Shown piece by piece: positions 18,401 to 29,400 of a stretch of 64,000 nt of DNA. The stretch comes from JAVDCA01 sp963819385. GTDB lineage: Bacteria; Pseudomonadota; Alphaproteobacteria; Rhizobiales; Xanthobacteraceae. Within the stretch, counting starts at the first letter, position 1, and every line of letters starts with the position of its first letter. The notes beneath the pieces were generated by a model, which was not told where the DNA came from, did not search any database, and saw only the letters and a program-made list of their open reading frames with translations. Position numbers and translations under genes: made by a program. The stretch covers positions 310,001 through 374,000 of the forward strand of contig CAWFVV010000001.1 of assembly GCA_963819385.1 (NCBI GenBank), given 5' to 3'.

Positions 18401-20470
18401 GAGGCCCGACAGGTCGAGGAGCAGCGCATCCTTGCCGGCCGCCGGATCGTCGAGCGGATTGACCAGGGTGAATGTCCACGCGCCGGTGCTCTCGTCGAGC
18501 GTGAGCTGGAAGACCTCGTGTCCCAATTCGCCGCCGGTGCTCGCCGTCAGCGTCGCAATGCCGTTCCCGAAGTTGACGCTGACGACGTCGACCAAGTCCC
18601 CGTGCGACATCAAATGGAGATTACTGATGACGCCCTGTGCATTCGCGGCATCGAGCTGGAAGCCGCCCGACGCGACCGTCGCGGTGGTGTCGACCGCGGC
18701 TGGGCCGTCGGCACCAAAGCTTACGATGCTGGCGAGCGAGCCGCTGGCGGTCGTCGCACCGTGGTCGTTGCCGCTGCCGAAGCGGTCGCCGATCGTCCCG
18801 GACGTGAGGCCGCCTTCGTCGACGATCCCGACCGGGGCACCGGCCGAGCCCCACAGGCTGACGTCGGCCAGATACGTGCCGGTATTGTCGCCGTTCGGTC
18901 CGACCTCCTCGAAGGTCAGGATGTTGCTGCCGTCGCCTGCGCCGCCCGTGACGTTGAAGACGTACGGCGTCTCGTGGCCGTTCGGATGGATGTCGGCGAT
19001 CTGCTGGCCGCCCCAGAACACATCGAGCTCGGACGAGGCCGGGTTGGAGGCCCCGGCGAAGAACTCGAGCGCATAGGACTGGCCGGTGACGACCCCCGCG
19101 ACCGCCTGCGAGATCTGGATGTTGCCCGGCGTGGCCTCGAGATCGACCATCTGGTCGCCGTCCGGCATGAACACGCCGAGATAGCCGTTGAACACGCGCT
19201 CGAGCTGCACTTGGTCGCCGCCGACGTCGGAGGCCGCAATCGTCCATCCCGGCACATTGCCGGGCGCCGCAAAGCCGCCATAACCCGGATCCGGCGTGAA
19301 GGTGCCGAGCGCAAAAGCGCCGTTCACGATCAGGTTCTCGTTCGAAGCGACGTCGCCGTGGGTGACCGGAACGTCGTCCTGGACCTGGATCGTGAACTGA
19401 TTGGCCGCGAGCGTGACGGCGTCGCCGTCGAAGTCGACCGCCTGCACGAAGCCCGACAGATCGAAGGGGAGCGAGTGCGTGCCGCCGCCCGGCGGATGAT
19501 CGAGTGGCTCGAGCAGGTTGAACGTCGCCGTGCCGTCGGTCGCGACCGTCAGGGTGAATACCGCGTGGCCCTGGGCGTCGCTTGCCGTGAGCGTGCCGTC
19601 CTGCACGGCCGCCGTGAGCGTCTCGCCGTGCGACGTGAGGCCGAGCGTATTGAGGAAGGTCTGTGCGGCGTCGGTGCCGACGAGCTGGAACGCCGGCGTG
19701 CCGGCGCCATCGGCGCCGAACTTCACCAGGTTGTCGAGCGAGAGCGAAACGGAGTCCGCGGTGGGGCCGCCATCGTTGCCGACGCCGTGCGTGTCGGTCG
19801 CGGCGGTGAGCCCGCCTTCGTCGACCACGAGGTTCGTGGTCGCGCTGCCGACCGTGACCGGCGCGTCGTCCTTGTCGGTGACCGTGAAGGTGCCGCTCGA
19901 CGTATCGCCGTCGAAGTCCTGGGCCGTGTAGTTGAACGTGAAGGTGTAGTTGTCCTCGCCCGCGCCGTCGTGGTCGATCGGCTTGTCGAGGACGAAGTTG
20001 TAGGAGCCGTTCCCGGAGGTCGACAGCGTGGCCGAGAACACCACGCTCGAGTCGTGGATGGTGGTCGGCGCAGTCGCGCCCGTGTAGCCGACCAGGGTGT
20101 CCGAGTTGATGAGCGCATAGCTCACGGTCTGGCCGTGCGACGTGAGACCCGTAACCAGGGCCCCGCTGGCGTCGTGCACCGTGACGTTGTTCTGCGCGTG
20201 CGTCTGATCGCTGAAGAAGACCGGGCCGATGGCGGCAGCCGGCGCCGGGCCGTCGGCGCCGAAATTGATGCCGAGCGAGCCGGTCGCGGACGTCACGGCG
20301 TTCGCATCGTTACCGTTGGCGAGGCCGCCCTCGTCGACGCTGCCCGCGACACTGCCGCTGATCACCGGCACGTCGTCTTTGACGGTCACGGTGAAATCGC
20401 TCGCGAGCGCGACGGTGTCCCCGTCGAAATCGGTCGCCTGGATCAGCCTCGACAGATCGAGCGTCGTCGA
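12422..20470 (-). CDS. adhesin A, C-terminal segment (VCBS/cadherin-like repeats, RTX-like motifs, secretion signal)
   Basis: About 2,680 codons to the natural stop. It contains more DUF5801-like repeats, an NGxF jelly-roll-like module (about 19350-18840), a series of ~110-residue cadherin/VCBS-like repeats (motifs GxNDAPxF and VVHFTDADFNDTH), two tandem VCBS units of 111 residues (14968-15633), a cadherin-like domain with FIxFTSPGSTSVPLTFGYT, two RTX-like stretches (GATAGNDILVAG, GSGNDLFVAGNSG), and a C-terminal region with FHFDTSNNTLYYSANGGATE ending DIHVVA. The last part closely matches the end of adhesin B, marking it as the shared type I secretion signal. GTG 20389 is only a possible internal start. 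Confidence 0.85.
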   Translation of the reverse strand, partial: STTLDLSRLIQATDFDGDTVALASDFTVTVKDDVPVISGSVAGSVDEGGLANGNDANAVTSATGSLGINFGADGPAPAAAIGPVFFSDQTHAQNNVTVHDASGALVTGLTSHGQTVSYALINSDTLVGYTGATAPTTIHDSSVVFSATLSTSGNGSYNFVLDKPIDHDGAGEDNYTFTFNYTAQDFDGDTSSGTFTVTDKDDAPVTVGSATTNLVVDEGGLTAATDTHGVGNDGGPTADSVSLSLDNLVKFGADGAGTPAFQLVGTDAAQTFLNTLGLTSHGETLTAAVQDGTLTASDAQGHAVFTLTVATDGTATFNLLEPLDHPPGGGTHSLPFDLSGFVQAVDFDGDAVTLAANQFTIQVQDDVPVTHGDVASNENLIVNGAFALGTFTPDPGYGGFAAPGNVPGWTIAASDVGGDQVQLERVFNGYLGVFMPDGDQMVDLEATPGNIQISQAVAGVVTGQSYALEFFAGASNPASSELDVFWGGQQIADIHPNGHETPYVFNVTGGAGDGSNILTFEEVGPNGDNTGTYLADVSLWGSAGAPVGIVDEGGLTSGTIGDRFGSGNDHGATTASGSLASIVSFGADGPAAVDTTATVASGGFQLDAANAQGVISNLHLMSHGDLVDVVSVNFGNGIATLTASTGGELGHEVFQLTLDESTGAWTFTLVNPLDDPAAGKDALLLDLSGLVKAVDFDGDVAPLQSGTFLVDVLDDVPVPASGAAELTGLVNEGGLSNGNELSLAASFTGASGSLDTLISFGADGKNATPFQFVSNASDVLAGLHISSHDAAVDFASVNGSTLTAYTGGSADGTAVFTLTLNSDDSWTFHLLAPIDNDGATGSASFDLSGLVKAVDFDGDSVGLASGGISITITDDTPTLVSATEPLATVSEGGLSVPGETTDHSVHIDAITGNDQGAATSAAGTLTGLVHFGADGAAAGGGFHLIAQNDTDATHEVAGLNLTSLGSSVDQATISGNTITAIAADGHDVFSLTVDANGDWSFNLLAPIDHFGTDTLDFSSFVKVTDGDGSSVPLSGDFQIAVTDDVPLVTGAAEVDSVDEHGLRSDENPTGGTQVTGGLLNIAWGADDGSAKHLTFAVDSQNNPIGPVDADGHALSLTSGGTALAYEIVQATGGTELVAYYKGSDPSNFSNTVFTLTLSTVDGQIDQGTHEVIPGYSFALFHPLDEPGAGANATALNFNISGFDFDGDLVAQTVTVDVKDDAPVAHQVSATMSETDASATVTLVDGTDYAFGADGAAATSAITFSTGTAHITGPAGETFGTVTYQINGNSIEIDPGTAFQQLGAGESATLDIPYTVVDFDGSTASSDILVTVTGVNQNPVFGNSASSATINEDLNVTGSGDIHTVTGGGHFTDVDYNDTHSASYLFVSAAWSGAGSSGSIPTSTFDDLQNALTLSLTDSTHGATGSVSATLNIVDKDLDFLANGETLQVTYDVTVTDNNGGSATKQVMATFDGSNDAPMFVSGGTTSGTIHEQDNVTGSGTFDTTSGVVHFTDADFNDTHTVTASYVSGSAVLSGGGSIPQPTMSDLINALSVFESGDSQHGATSSITWTASIVDQDLDFLNTGQTLSATFDITVSDGHASATEQVAVTFVGVNDAAVVSGDTSGTVTEAGGVNNGILNTPTASGTLTDADVDNTPNTFQAVTTPAATQYGNFTIDAGGHWTYSLDNSNATVQALNVNDKLTDSFTVLTQDGTAQTVTVTIDGANDAAVVSGDTSGTVTEAGGVNNGILNTPTASGTLTDADVDNTPNTFQAVTTPAATQYGSFTIDAGGHWTYNLDNSNATVQALNVNDKLTDSFKVLTQDGTAQTVTVTIDGANDNPVFAPGGTSGTVTEDAGITNGSDVHILTGGGHFTDVDVNDTHSATASLESGSVSWTGGSSASIPPQTMTDLINALSATVTADSTHGVTGTVSATLTIADKDLDFLGANDTLQATYDISVIDNHGGVATKQVVVTFDGANDAPIFSSADTTTGTISEQIGVTGSATFDTTSGVVHFTDADFNDTHSVTASLVSSSVSWSGGSSASIPIPTMTDLLHALSVAELNDSQHGATGSITWTASIGDSDLDFLATGETMSATYNISVSDGLTSATEAVTVTFAGANDTPAFASGGSTSGTVHEQTGVTGSPTSDTTSGVVHFTDADFGDTHAAAATYVSGSVSYLGGSTSSIPTQTMTDLIDAMSASVTTDSKNGATGDVTWSASITDKDLDFLGVNELVTAKYNLVVNDTHGGSISEQITVTYSGANDAPVITATDKAETTTFVAGGGGTDATSGTIHFTDADIHDQPTATVTNVTAVGGGGLTLTSAEIATLTSGTFHLAAEAGNTNNGAIDWSYSIPDGLLSFIGSGQTATMTETVTVSDGHGGTDTATVAVTIDGLTTPPPTATSVTVIENFQHNSTFDIPVASLLAGDSDPNATVTLTGASFADPDHQFISFTSPGSTSVPLTFGYTITDANGTSAPATVTIERVDQGNNFATFATNQSDFLIARDHSDLTLGATAGNDILVAGDSSTTTDNVGSGNDLFVAGNSGTYTLNGDASGSSTFVVGLTASTDIFNANGVFGNLAHTGHDVMEFLGPSDGSTHQFKGFVTGQDLIEVSKIGFNLTLAVGSDASSVFELSNSTAFINSHNQFHFDTSNNTLYYSANGGATEIALAQITSGHPAGTDIHVVA

Positions 20471-23400
20471 AGTCCTCGCCCTGGCTGGCGTGGTCGATCG
20501 GGTTGATCAGCGCGAACGTGTAGGTGCCGTCTCCGTCGAGCGTCAGCGTGAACACCGCATGGCCGCCGTCGGCCTGACCGCCATTGGTCCAAGCCGTCAG
20601 CGTCTGCGAGGCGCCATGGTCGGCGGTCTCGGTCACCGGCGAAAGGGTGACGAAATTGACCTCCTGGCCATGTGACTTGACGCCGAAGTCCTGCTTCGTG
20701 CCGTTGCCGACAGCGAACTGGAAGCCGGTGTTGTGGCCGCCGGCGTCGAAGGACGTGCCGTCGGCGCCGAACGCCACCGTGCCGGAGATCGAGCTGGTGA
20801 CAGCGGCGGCCGCGCCGCTCACGCCCTCATCATTGCCGGAGCCGTAGGCGTCCGAGGCCAGCGCGCCTTCGTCGACATTGACGGTCGCCGAGCCGGCGAG
20901 CACCGGGATGTCGTCGGTGACGTTGATCGTGAACACGCCGGCGCTGCCCGAGGCCGTGTAGCTGAAGTCGTTGGCGGTGATCTTGCCGTTGCCGGGGATA
21001 TCGAACTGCACCACGAGGTGGTCGAACGTGCCCGGCGGATCGATGACGACCGGATCGCCGTTCTTGTCGACGTTGACCGTAAGTGTCCCGGTCGCGACTG
21101 GGGTGCTGGATGAGGTGGGCGTTCCCGCCCCCTCATAGGCCGCCCACTGCACCGTCACCGATGTGGTGCCCCCGCCGACGTTGAACAGATCGAAGGAGAC
21201 CGCGCCCGTGCCCGGACGCGAGATCATGAAGCCTTCGTTGTCCCCGATACTGGCGTTGCCGATCCCGAGGCCTTGCCCCGAGACGTTGACCTTGTCGGTG
21301 GTGAAGCTGGTCACGGCGGTGGCGCCGAAGTCCAGCCCCTCGAACGTCAGCTGTCCCGCCTGCAGGATGTCCACCGGCTGGCCCGGGGGGAGCGCGACCG
21401 ACGTCGTGACCTGGGTCTCCACGTCGGCCAGCGTGATGGCATCGCCGTCGAAGTCGACCGCCTGGACGAGGCCCGAGAGGTCGATGATGGTCGCGTTCTC
21501 GCCGTTGCCGGTCGCCTGATCGAGCGGCTCGAGCAGCGTGAAGGTCCACGAGCCGTCGCCATTGACGGTGAGCGTGAACACGTGGTCGCCGTTCGAATCG
21601 TTCGCGGTCAGCGTCGAGCCGTTCACGTCCGCAGAAGTCGACCTTGAAGCCGTGCGACGTGAGGCCGAGGCCGCTCAGCCACTGGCCTGCGGCCCCCTGG
21701 TCGACGAGCTGGAACGAGGTCGCGCCCGGGCCGTCGGCGCCGAAGTCGACCAGGCCCGACAACGAGCCGGAGGCTCCCGTGAAGCTGACCGCAAAGCCTT
21801 GGTCGTTACCGCTGCCGTAGCTGTCGTGCGCCGAGGTCAGTCCGCCCTCATCGACCGAACCCGAGACGGGGGTCGCCGATGCGATCTGCACCGGAACGTC
21901 GTCCTGGACCTGGATCGTGAGCTGATTGGCCGCGAGCGTGACGGCGTCGCCGTCGAAGTCGACCGCCTGCACGAAGCCCGACAGATCGAAGGTGAGCGAG
22001 TGCGTGCCGCCGCCCGGCGGATGGTCGAGTGGCTCGAGCAGGTTGAACGTCGCCGTGCCGTCGGTCGCGACCGTCAGGGTGAATACCGGGTGGCCCTGAG
22101 CGTCGCTTGCCGTGAGCGTGCCGTCCTGCACGGCCGCCGTGAGCGTCTCGCCGTGCGACGTGAGGCCGAGCGTATTGAGGAAGGTCTGCGCCGCGTCGGT
22201 GCCGACGAGTTGGAACGCCGGCGTGCCGGCGCCATCGGCGCCGAACTTCACCAGGTTGTCGAGCGAGAGCGAAACGGAGTCCGCGGTGGGACCGCCATCG
22301 TTGCCGACGCCGTGCGTGTCGGTCGCGGCGGTGAGCCCGCCTTCGTCGACCACGAGGTTCGTGGTCGCGCTGCCGACCGTGACCGGCGCGTCGTCCTTGT
22401 CGGTGACCGTGAAGGTGCCGCTCGACGTATCGCCGTCGAAGTCCTGGGCCGTGTAGTTGAACGTGAAGGTGTAGTTGTCCTCGCCGGCGCCGTCGTGGTC
22501 GATCGGCTTGTCGAGGACGAAGTTGTAGGAGCCGTTCCCGGAGGTCGACAGCGTGGCCGAGAACACCACGCTCGAAGTTGTGGATGGTGGTCGGCGCAGT
22601 CGCCCCCGTGTAGCCGACCAAGGTGTCCGAGTTGATGAGCGCATAGCTCACGGTCTGGCCGTGCGACGTGAGACCCGTAACCAGGGCCCCGCTGGCGTCG
22701 TGCACCGTGACGTTGTTCTGCGCGTGCGTCTGATCGCTGAAGAAGACCGGGCCGATGGTGGCAGCCGGTGCCGGGCCGTCGGCGCCGAAATTGATGCCGA
22801 GCGAGCCGGTCGCGGACGTCACGGCGTTCGCATCGTTACCGTTGGCGAGGCCGCCCTCGTCGACGCTGCCCGCGACGCTGCCGCTGATCACCGGCACGTC
22901 GTCGATGTCGGTGACCGTGAAGGTGCTCGACGCCGTGCTGCCGTCAAAGTCCTGGGCGGTGAAGTTGAACGTGAGATTGAGGCCGTCGGTGCCGCTCGCG
23001 GCCTGATCGAGCGGCTGCTTGAGCACGAAGTCGTAGGTGCCGTCGGTGGCCGACAGCGAGACCGTGAACACCACGTTGGTGGCGTCGGTGCTCTGCGGGG
23101 TCGTGCCCGTGTAGGCGACGAGCGTGCCGTTGATCAGCGTGGTCTGGACCGCCAGGCCGTGCGACGTCAGCGCGCCGCCCTCGGCGCCGGTGAACGAGAC
23201 GTTGGCGTTGGTGAATGCGAGCGCGCCGCTGGCCGCCTGGCCGTCGGCGCCGAAATGGACGCCGAGCGAGCCCATGGCGGTGAGCGACGCGGATGCGCCA
23301 TGGATGTCGTTGCCCGTGCCGTACGGATCGGTCGGAGAGGTTAGGGCGCCTTCATCGACGCTGCTCGACACGGTCCCGCTGACGACCGGCGTGTCGTCGG

Positions 23401-26400
23401 TAATCGTGATGTTGAGATCGCCGCTCGCGAGCGTGGCCGTGCTGCCGTCGAAGTCGACGGCCTCGACGAGCTTCGACAGGTCGATGGTGTCGGAGCCGAG
23501 GTGGTCGATCGGCGCCAGCAGGCTGAAGGTCCACGTCCCGTCTGCATTGAGGGTGAGCGTGAACACCTCGGTGCCGCCCGCCTGCGTGCCCGTGAAGGCC
23601 GCGAGCGTCGTGCCGGTGACGGTCGCAAAATCGACCCCGACGCCGTGCGATGAGAGGTTGAGGCCGCCGACCATGGCGGCGGCGTTCGCCACGAACTGGA
23701 ACGGCGCGGCGTTCTGGCCGTCGGCGCCGAAGTGGACCAGGCTGTCGAGCGAGCCGCCCGTGGTGCTGGTCGCAGAGGACGACTCGTTGCCGTTCGCCAG
23801 GCCGCCTTCATTGACGGTGGCGCTGAGCCCGGTGGCGCCGCTCGCAAGGACCGGCGCGTCATCGGTGATGGTGACCTGCAGGTCGCCGGAGGCGAGCGTG
23901 ACGGTGCTGCCGTCGAAGTCGACTGCCTCGACGAATTTCGACAGGTCGATCGTCTCGGCGCCGTTGTGGTCGATCTGCGCCGTGAGGTGGAAGGTCCACG
24001 TCCCGTCCGCATTGAGCGTGAGGGTGAACACCTCGGTGCCGCCCGCCTGCGTGCCCGTGAAGGCCGTGAGCGTCGTGCCGTTGACGGTCGCGAAGCCAAC
24101 CGCGACGTCGTGCGACGTCAGGCCGAGGTCGCCGATCATCGCGGCGGCATTCGCCACCAATTGGAACGGCGCGGCGTTCTGACCATCCGCGCCGAAGTGC
24201 ACCAGGCCGTCGAGCGATCCACCCGTAGCGCTGGTGGCCGACCCGGACTCGTTGCCGTTGGTCAGGCCGCCTTCGTTGACGGTGGCGCTCAGGCCGGTGG
24301 CGCCGCTCGCGAGGACCGGCGCGTCATCGATAATAGTGACTGTGAGGTCGCCGCTCGCGAGCGTGACGGCGCTGTTGTCGAAGTCGACCGCCTCGACGAA
24401 TTTCGACAGGTCGATCGTCTCGGCCCCGTTATGGTCGATCTGCGCCGTGAGGTGGAAGGTCCAGGTCCCATCGGGATTCAGCGTGAGGGTGAACACCTCG
24501 GTGCCGCCCGCCTGCGTGCCCGTGAAGGCCGTGAGCGTCGTGCCGGCGACGGTCGCAAAATCGATGCCGACGCTGTGCGACGTCAGGCCGAGGTCGCCGA
24601 TCATCGCGGCTGCGTTCGAGACGAACTGGAACGGCGTGGCGTTCTGGCCGTCCGCGCCGAAATGAACCACGCTGTCGAGCGATCCGCCCGTGGCGCTTGT
24701 CGCCGACGACGGCTCGTTGCCATTCGTCAGCCCGCCTTCGTTGACCGTGGCGCTCAGGCCGGTGGCGCCGCTCGCCAGGACCGGCGCGTCGTCCGTGATG
24801 GTGACCTGAAGGTCGCCAGAGACGAGCGCAACGGCATCGCCGTCGAAGTCGACCGCCTGCACGAACTTCGACAGGTCGATCATCTCGGAGCCGAGATGAT
24901 CGATCGGGGCTGTCAGGTGGAAGGTCCACGAGCCGTCGGCATTGAGCGTGAGGGTGAAGACCTCGGTGCCGCCGGCCTGCGAGCCCGTGAAAGCCGTCAA
25001 TGTGGTGCCGGACGCGGAGACGGTCGCAAAATCGACGCCCACGCCGTGCGACGAGAGGCCAAGGCTGCCGATCATCGCGGCGGCGTTCGACACGAACTGG
25101 AACGGCGTCGTGTTCTGGCCGTCGGCGCCGAAGTGCACCAGTCCGTCGAGTGAGCCGGTCGTGCCCGTGAAGGCCGTGGCCGAGCCCGACTCGTTGCCGC
25201 TCGTCAGGCCGCCTTCGTTGACGGTGCCGACAAGGCCGGTCGGGCTCGACGCCAGCACCGGAAGGTCGTCAACGTCGGTGACCGTGAAAGTGCCGCTCTG
25301 GGTATCGCCGTCGAAGTCCTGGGCCGTGAACTTGAACGTGAAGGCGAGGTTGTCCGCGCCGGCGTTCAGCTCGTCGATCGGCTTGTCGAGCACGAAGTTA
25401 TAGGAGCCATTCGGCGCGTCGGCCGAGAGCGTCACCGAGAACACGACGCTGGGCGCATTGGCGGTGCCGGGAGGCGTCGTGCCCGTGTAGGCGACGAGCG
25501 TCTCCGAATTGAGCAGGGCGTAGTGAATGTCCTGACCCTGCGACTTGAGGCTCGCGGCGTTCACCGAGACATTGTTGTCGGTGACCGAGATGTTGTTCAC
25601 CGCCGAGGTCAGGTCGCTGAAGTAGAGCGGGCCGGTGGTCGCGGGCGAGCCGCCGGTGTTGACCTTGAGATTGTCGAACTCGATCTGAGCGTTAAGGCTG
25701 TCGCTGCCGAGCGTGAACGTCAACGACTTGAGGAACACACCATCGAACGGGGAGCCGGTCGCGCTGAACAGAGACGGAGCTTCGAACGAAGTCGCGGTGA
25801 TCCCCGATACGAGGACCGAATCCGTGATGGTCTTGCCGTTGATGTCGATCCCGGTAACCGTGATGTGGCCCGACTGCGCGCCGGTGAACAAGCCGAGATC
25901 TACGCTGCCGAACGTGAAGGGCGTGCCGTTGGTCGACGCGACGGTGACCATGGTCCCGCCGGCTTGGTCCCCAGTGCCGTTGAAAGAGACGAAGTCGGTG
26001 CCGTTGTTCCACGTGACCGTGACGTTGCTCAACGTGGCCGATTCCACGGCGGGGTCGGGCTGGTCGAAATTGAATGTCTGAGCCGTTCCGGAGCTTGCCG
26101 GGATCGCGGCATTGGCCGGCCCATCCGCGCCGAAGTGGATGCCGAGCGATTGCGTGATCGAGGTCACGCCCTGCGGGTCGTTGCCGTTGGCCAGCGCGCC
26201 TTCCTCGACGGTGCCCGAGACGGTGCCGCTGATCACCGGCACGTCGTCGACGTCGGTGACCGTGAAGGTGCCCGAGGCGGTGTCGCCGTCGAAGTCCTTG
26301 GCGGTGAAGTTGAACGTGAGGTTGAGGCCGTCGGTGCCGCTGGCGGCTTGATCGAGCGGTTGCTTGAGCACGAAGTCATAGCTGCCGTCGGCGGCCGACA

Positions 26401-29400
26401 GCGTGACCGAGAACACCACGTTGGTGCCGTCGATGCTTTGCGGCGCGGTCGCACCCGTGTAGGCGACGAGCGTCGTGCCGCCGTTGAGCAGCGTGAACTC
26501 GAGGGCTTGGCCGTGCGACGTCAGCGCGCCGCCCTCGGCCCCTGTGAACGATACGCTGGCGTTGGTGAAGACCACCGCGCCGCTGGCCGCCTGGCCGTCG
26601 GCGCCGAAATGGATTCCGAGCGTGCCCGTCGACGTCAGCGAGGCGGAGGCGCCGTGGATGTCGTTGCCGGTGCCGTAAGGATCGCTCGCGGAGGTGAGCG
26701 CGCCCTCGTCAATGCTGCCCGACATGGTGCCGGAGATTACCGGCACATCGTCGACCACATTGACGGAGAATACCGGCGCGCCGTCGGAGGCCGTGTAGCT
26801 GAAGTCGTTGGCGGTGATCTTGTCGTTGCCGGGGATATCGAACTGCACCACGAGGTGGTCGAACGTGCCCGGCGGATCGATGACGACCGGATCGCCGTTC
26901 TTGTCGACGTTGACCGTGAGTGTCCCGGTCGCGACTGGGGTGCTGGATGAGGTGGGCGTTCCCGCACTGTCATAGGCCGCCCACTGCACCGTCACCGATG
27001 TGGTGCCCCCGCCGACCTTGAACAGATCGAAGGAGACCGCGTCCGTACCCGGACGCGAGATCATGAAGCCTTGGTTGTCCCCGATACTGGCGTTGCCGAT
27101 CCCGAGGCCTTGCCCCGAGACGTTGACCTTGTCGGTGGTGAAGCTGGTCACGGCGGTGCCGCCGAAGTCCAGCCCCTCGAACGTCAGCTGTCCCGCCTGC
27201 AGGATGTCCACCGGCTGGCCCGGGGAGAGCGCGACCGACGTCGTGACCTGGGCCCCCACGTCGGCCAGCGTGATGGCGTCGCCGTCGAAGTCGACCGCCT
27301 GGACGAGGCCCGAGAGGTCGATGATGGTCGCGTTCTCGCCGTTGCCGGTCGCCTGATCGAGCGGCTCGAGCAGCGTGAAGGTCCACGAGCCGTCGCCATT
27401 GACGGTGAGCGTGAACACGTGGTCGCCGTTCGAATCGTTCGCGGTCAGCGTCGAGCCGTTCACGTCCGCAGAGTTGACCTTGAAGCCGTGCGACGTGAGG
27501 CCGAGGCCGCTCAGCCACTGGCCTGCGGCCCCCTGGTCGACGAGCTGGAACGAGGTCGCGCCCGGGCCGTCGGCGCCGAAGTCGACCAGGCCCGACAACG
27601 AGCCGGAGGCTCCCGTGAAGCTGACCGCAAAGCCTTGGTCGTTACCGCTGCCGTAGCTGTCGTGCGCCGAGGTCAGTCCGCCCTCATCGACCGAACCCGA
27701 GACGGGGGTCGCCGATGCGATCTGCACCGGAACGTCGTCCTGGACCTGGGCCGTGAACTGGTTGGCCGCGAGCGTGACGGCGCTGCCGTCGAAGTCCACC
27801 GCTTGCACGAAGCCCGAGAGATCGAAGGTGAGCGAGAGCGTACCGCCGCCGGGCGGATGATCGAGCGGCTCGAGCAGGTTGAAGGTGTACGAACCGTCCG
27901 CGGCGAGCGTCAGAGTGAAGACGGAATGGCCGTCCGCGTCGCTCACGGTGAGCTCGCCGTTCGCCACAGCCGCCTCGAGGCTCTCGCCGTGCGACGTGAG
28001 GCCGAGCGTGTTGAGGAAGGTCTGCGCCGCCTCGGTGCCGACGAGCTGGAATGCCGGCGTGCCGGCGCCATCGGCACCGAACTTCACCAGGTTGTCGAGC
28101 GCAAGGTCGCCGGAGGTCGTGATGATGCCGCCGTCGTTGCCGACACCATGCGTGTCGCTCGCAGACGTCAGGCCGCCTTCGTCGACCACGAGGTTGGTGG
28201 TTCCGGTGGTGGTGACGGGAACGTCGTCCAGCACCTGAACCGTGAACTGATTGGCCGCGAGCGTGACGGTGTCGCCGTCGAAATCGACCGCCTGCACGAA
28301 CTTCGACAGGTCGATCGTCTCGGCGCCGTTGTGGTCGATCGGCGCCAGCAGGTGGAAGGTCCACGAGCCGTCGGCATTGAGCGTGAGGGTGAACACCTCG
28401 GCGCCGCCTGCCTGCGTGCCCGTGAAGGCCGCGAGCGTTGTGCCGGTGACGGTCGCAAAATCGACGCCGACGCCGTGCGACGTGAGGTTGAGGTCGCCGA
28501 TCATCGTGGCGGCGTTCGAGACGAACTGGAACGGCGTCGTGTTCTGGCCGTCGGCACCGAAGCTGATCAGCGTGTCGAGCGAGCCAACCGCGCCAGTGAA
28601 GGTCGTGGCCGATCCGGACTCGTTGCCGTTGGTGAGCCCGCCCTCGTTGACGAGGCCGGTGAGCTCGGCCGCGCCGCTCGCCGGAACCGGCACATCGTCG
28701 AGCACGTCGATCAGGAAGCTGCCGGATTGCAGCGCCGCGGCGTCGCCGTCGAAGTCGACCGCCTTGACGAGGCCCGACAGGTCGAGGAGCAGGGCATCTT
28801 TGCCGGCCGCCGGATCGTCGAGCGGATTGACCAGGGTGAACGTCCACGCGCCGGTGCCCTCGTCGAGCGTGAGCTGGAACACCTCGTGGCCCGATTGGCC
28901 GGAGGTGCTCGCCGTCAACGTCGCAACGCCGTTGGCGAACGTGACGTCGACGTGATCGACAGCGTCCCCGTGCGACTTGAGGCCGAGACCGCTGATGAGG
29001 CTCTGCGCGTTCGCGGCATCGATCTGGAAGCCGCCCGACGCGACGGCTGCATTTGTATTGACCGCGGCTGGGCCGTCGGCACCAAAGCTTACGATGCTGG
29101 CGAGCGAGCCGCTGGCGCTCGTCGCACCGTGGTCGTTGCCGCTGCCGAAGCGGTCGCCGATCGTCCCGGACGTGAGGCCGCCTTCGTCGACGATCCCGAC
29201 CGGGGCGCCGGCCGAGCCCCACAGGCTCACGTCGGCCAGATAGGTGCCGGTGTTGTCGCCGGAGGGGCCGACCTCCTCGAAGGTCAGCAGGTTGGTGCCG
29301 GAGTCTCCGACCACGGTGAAGACATAGGGCGTCTCCGTGCCGGTCGGGTGGATATCGGCGATCTGCTGGCCGTCCCAGAACACCTCGAGCTCGGACGAGC

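Noticed and set aside
16334..20506. 1,390-codon open frame on the plus strand across adhesin A
   Set aside because: Antisense to a clear protein-coding array. Its product is low-complexity Arg/Glu/Val-rich with no ribosome-binding site; it stays open because of the GC-rich, regular codon use of the minus-strand gene.
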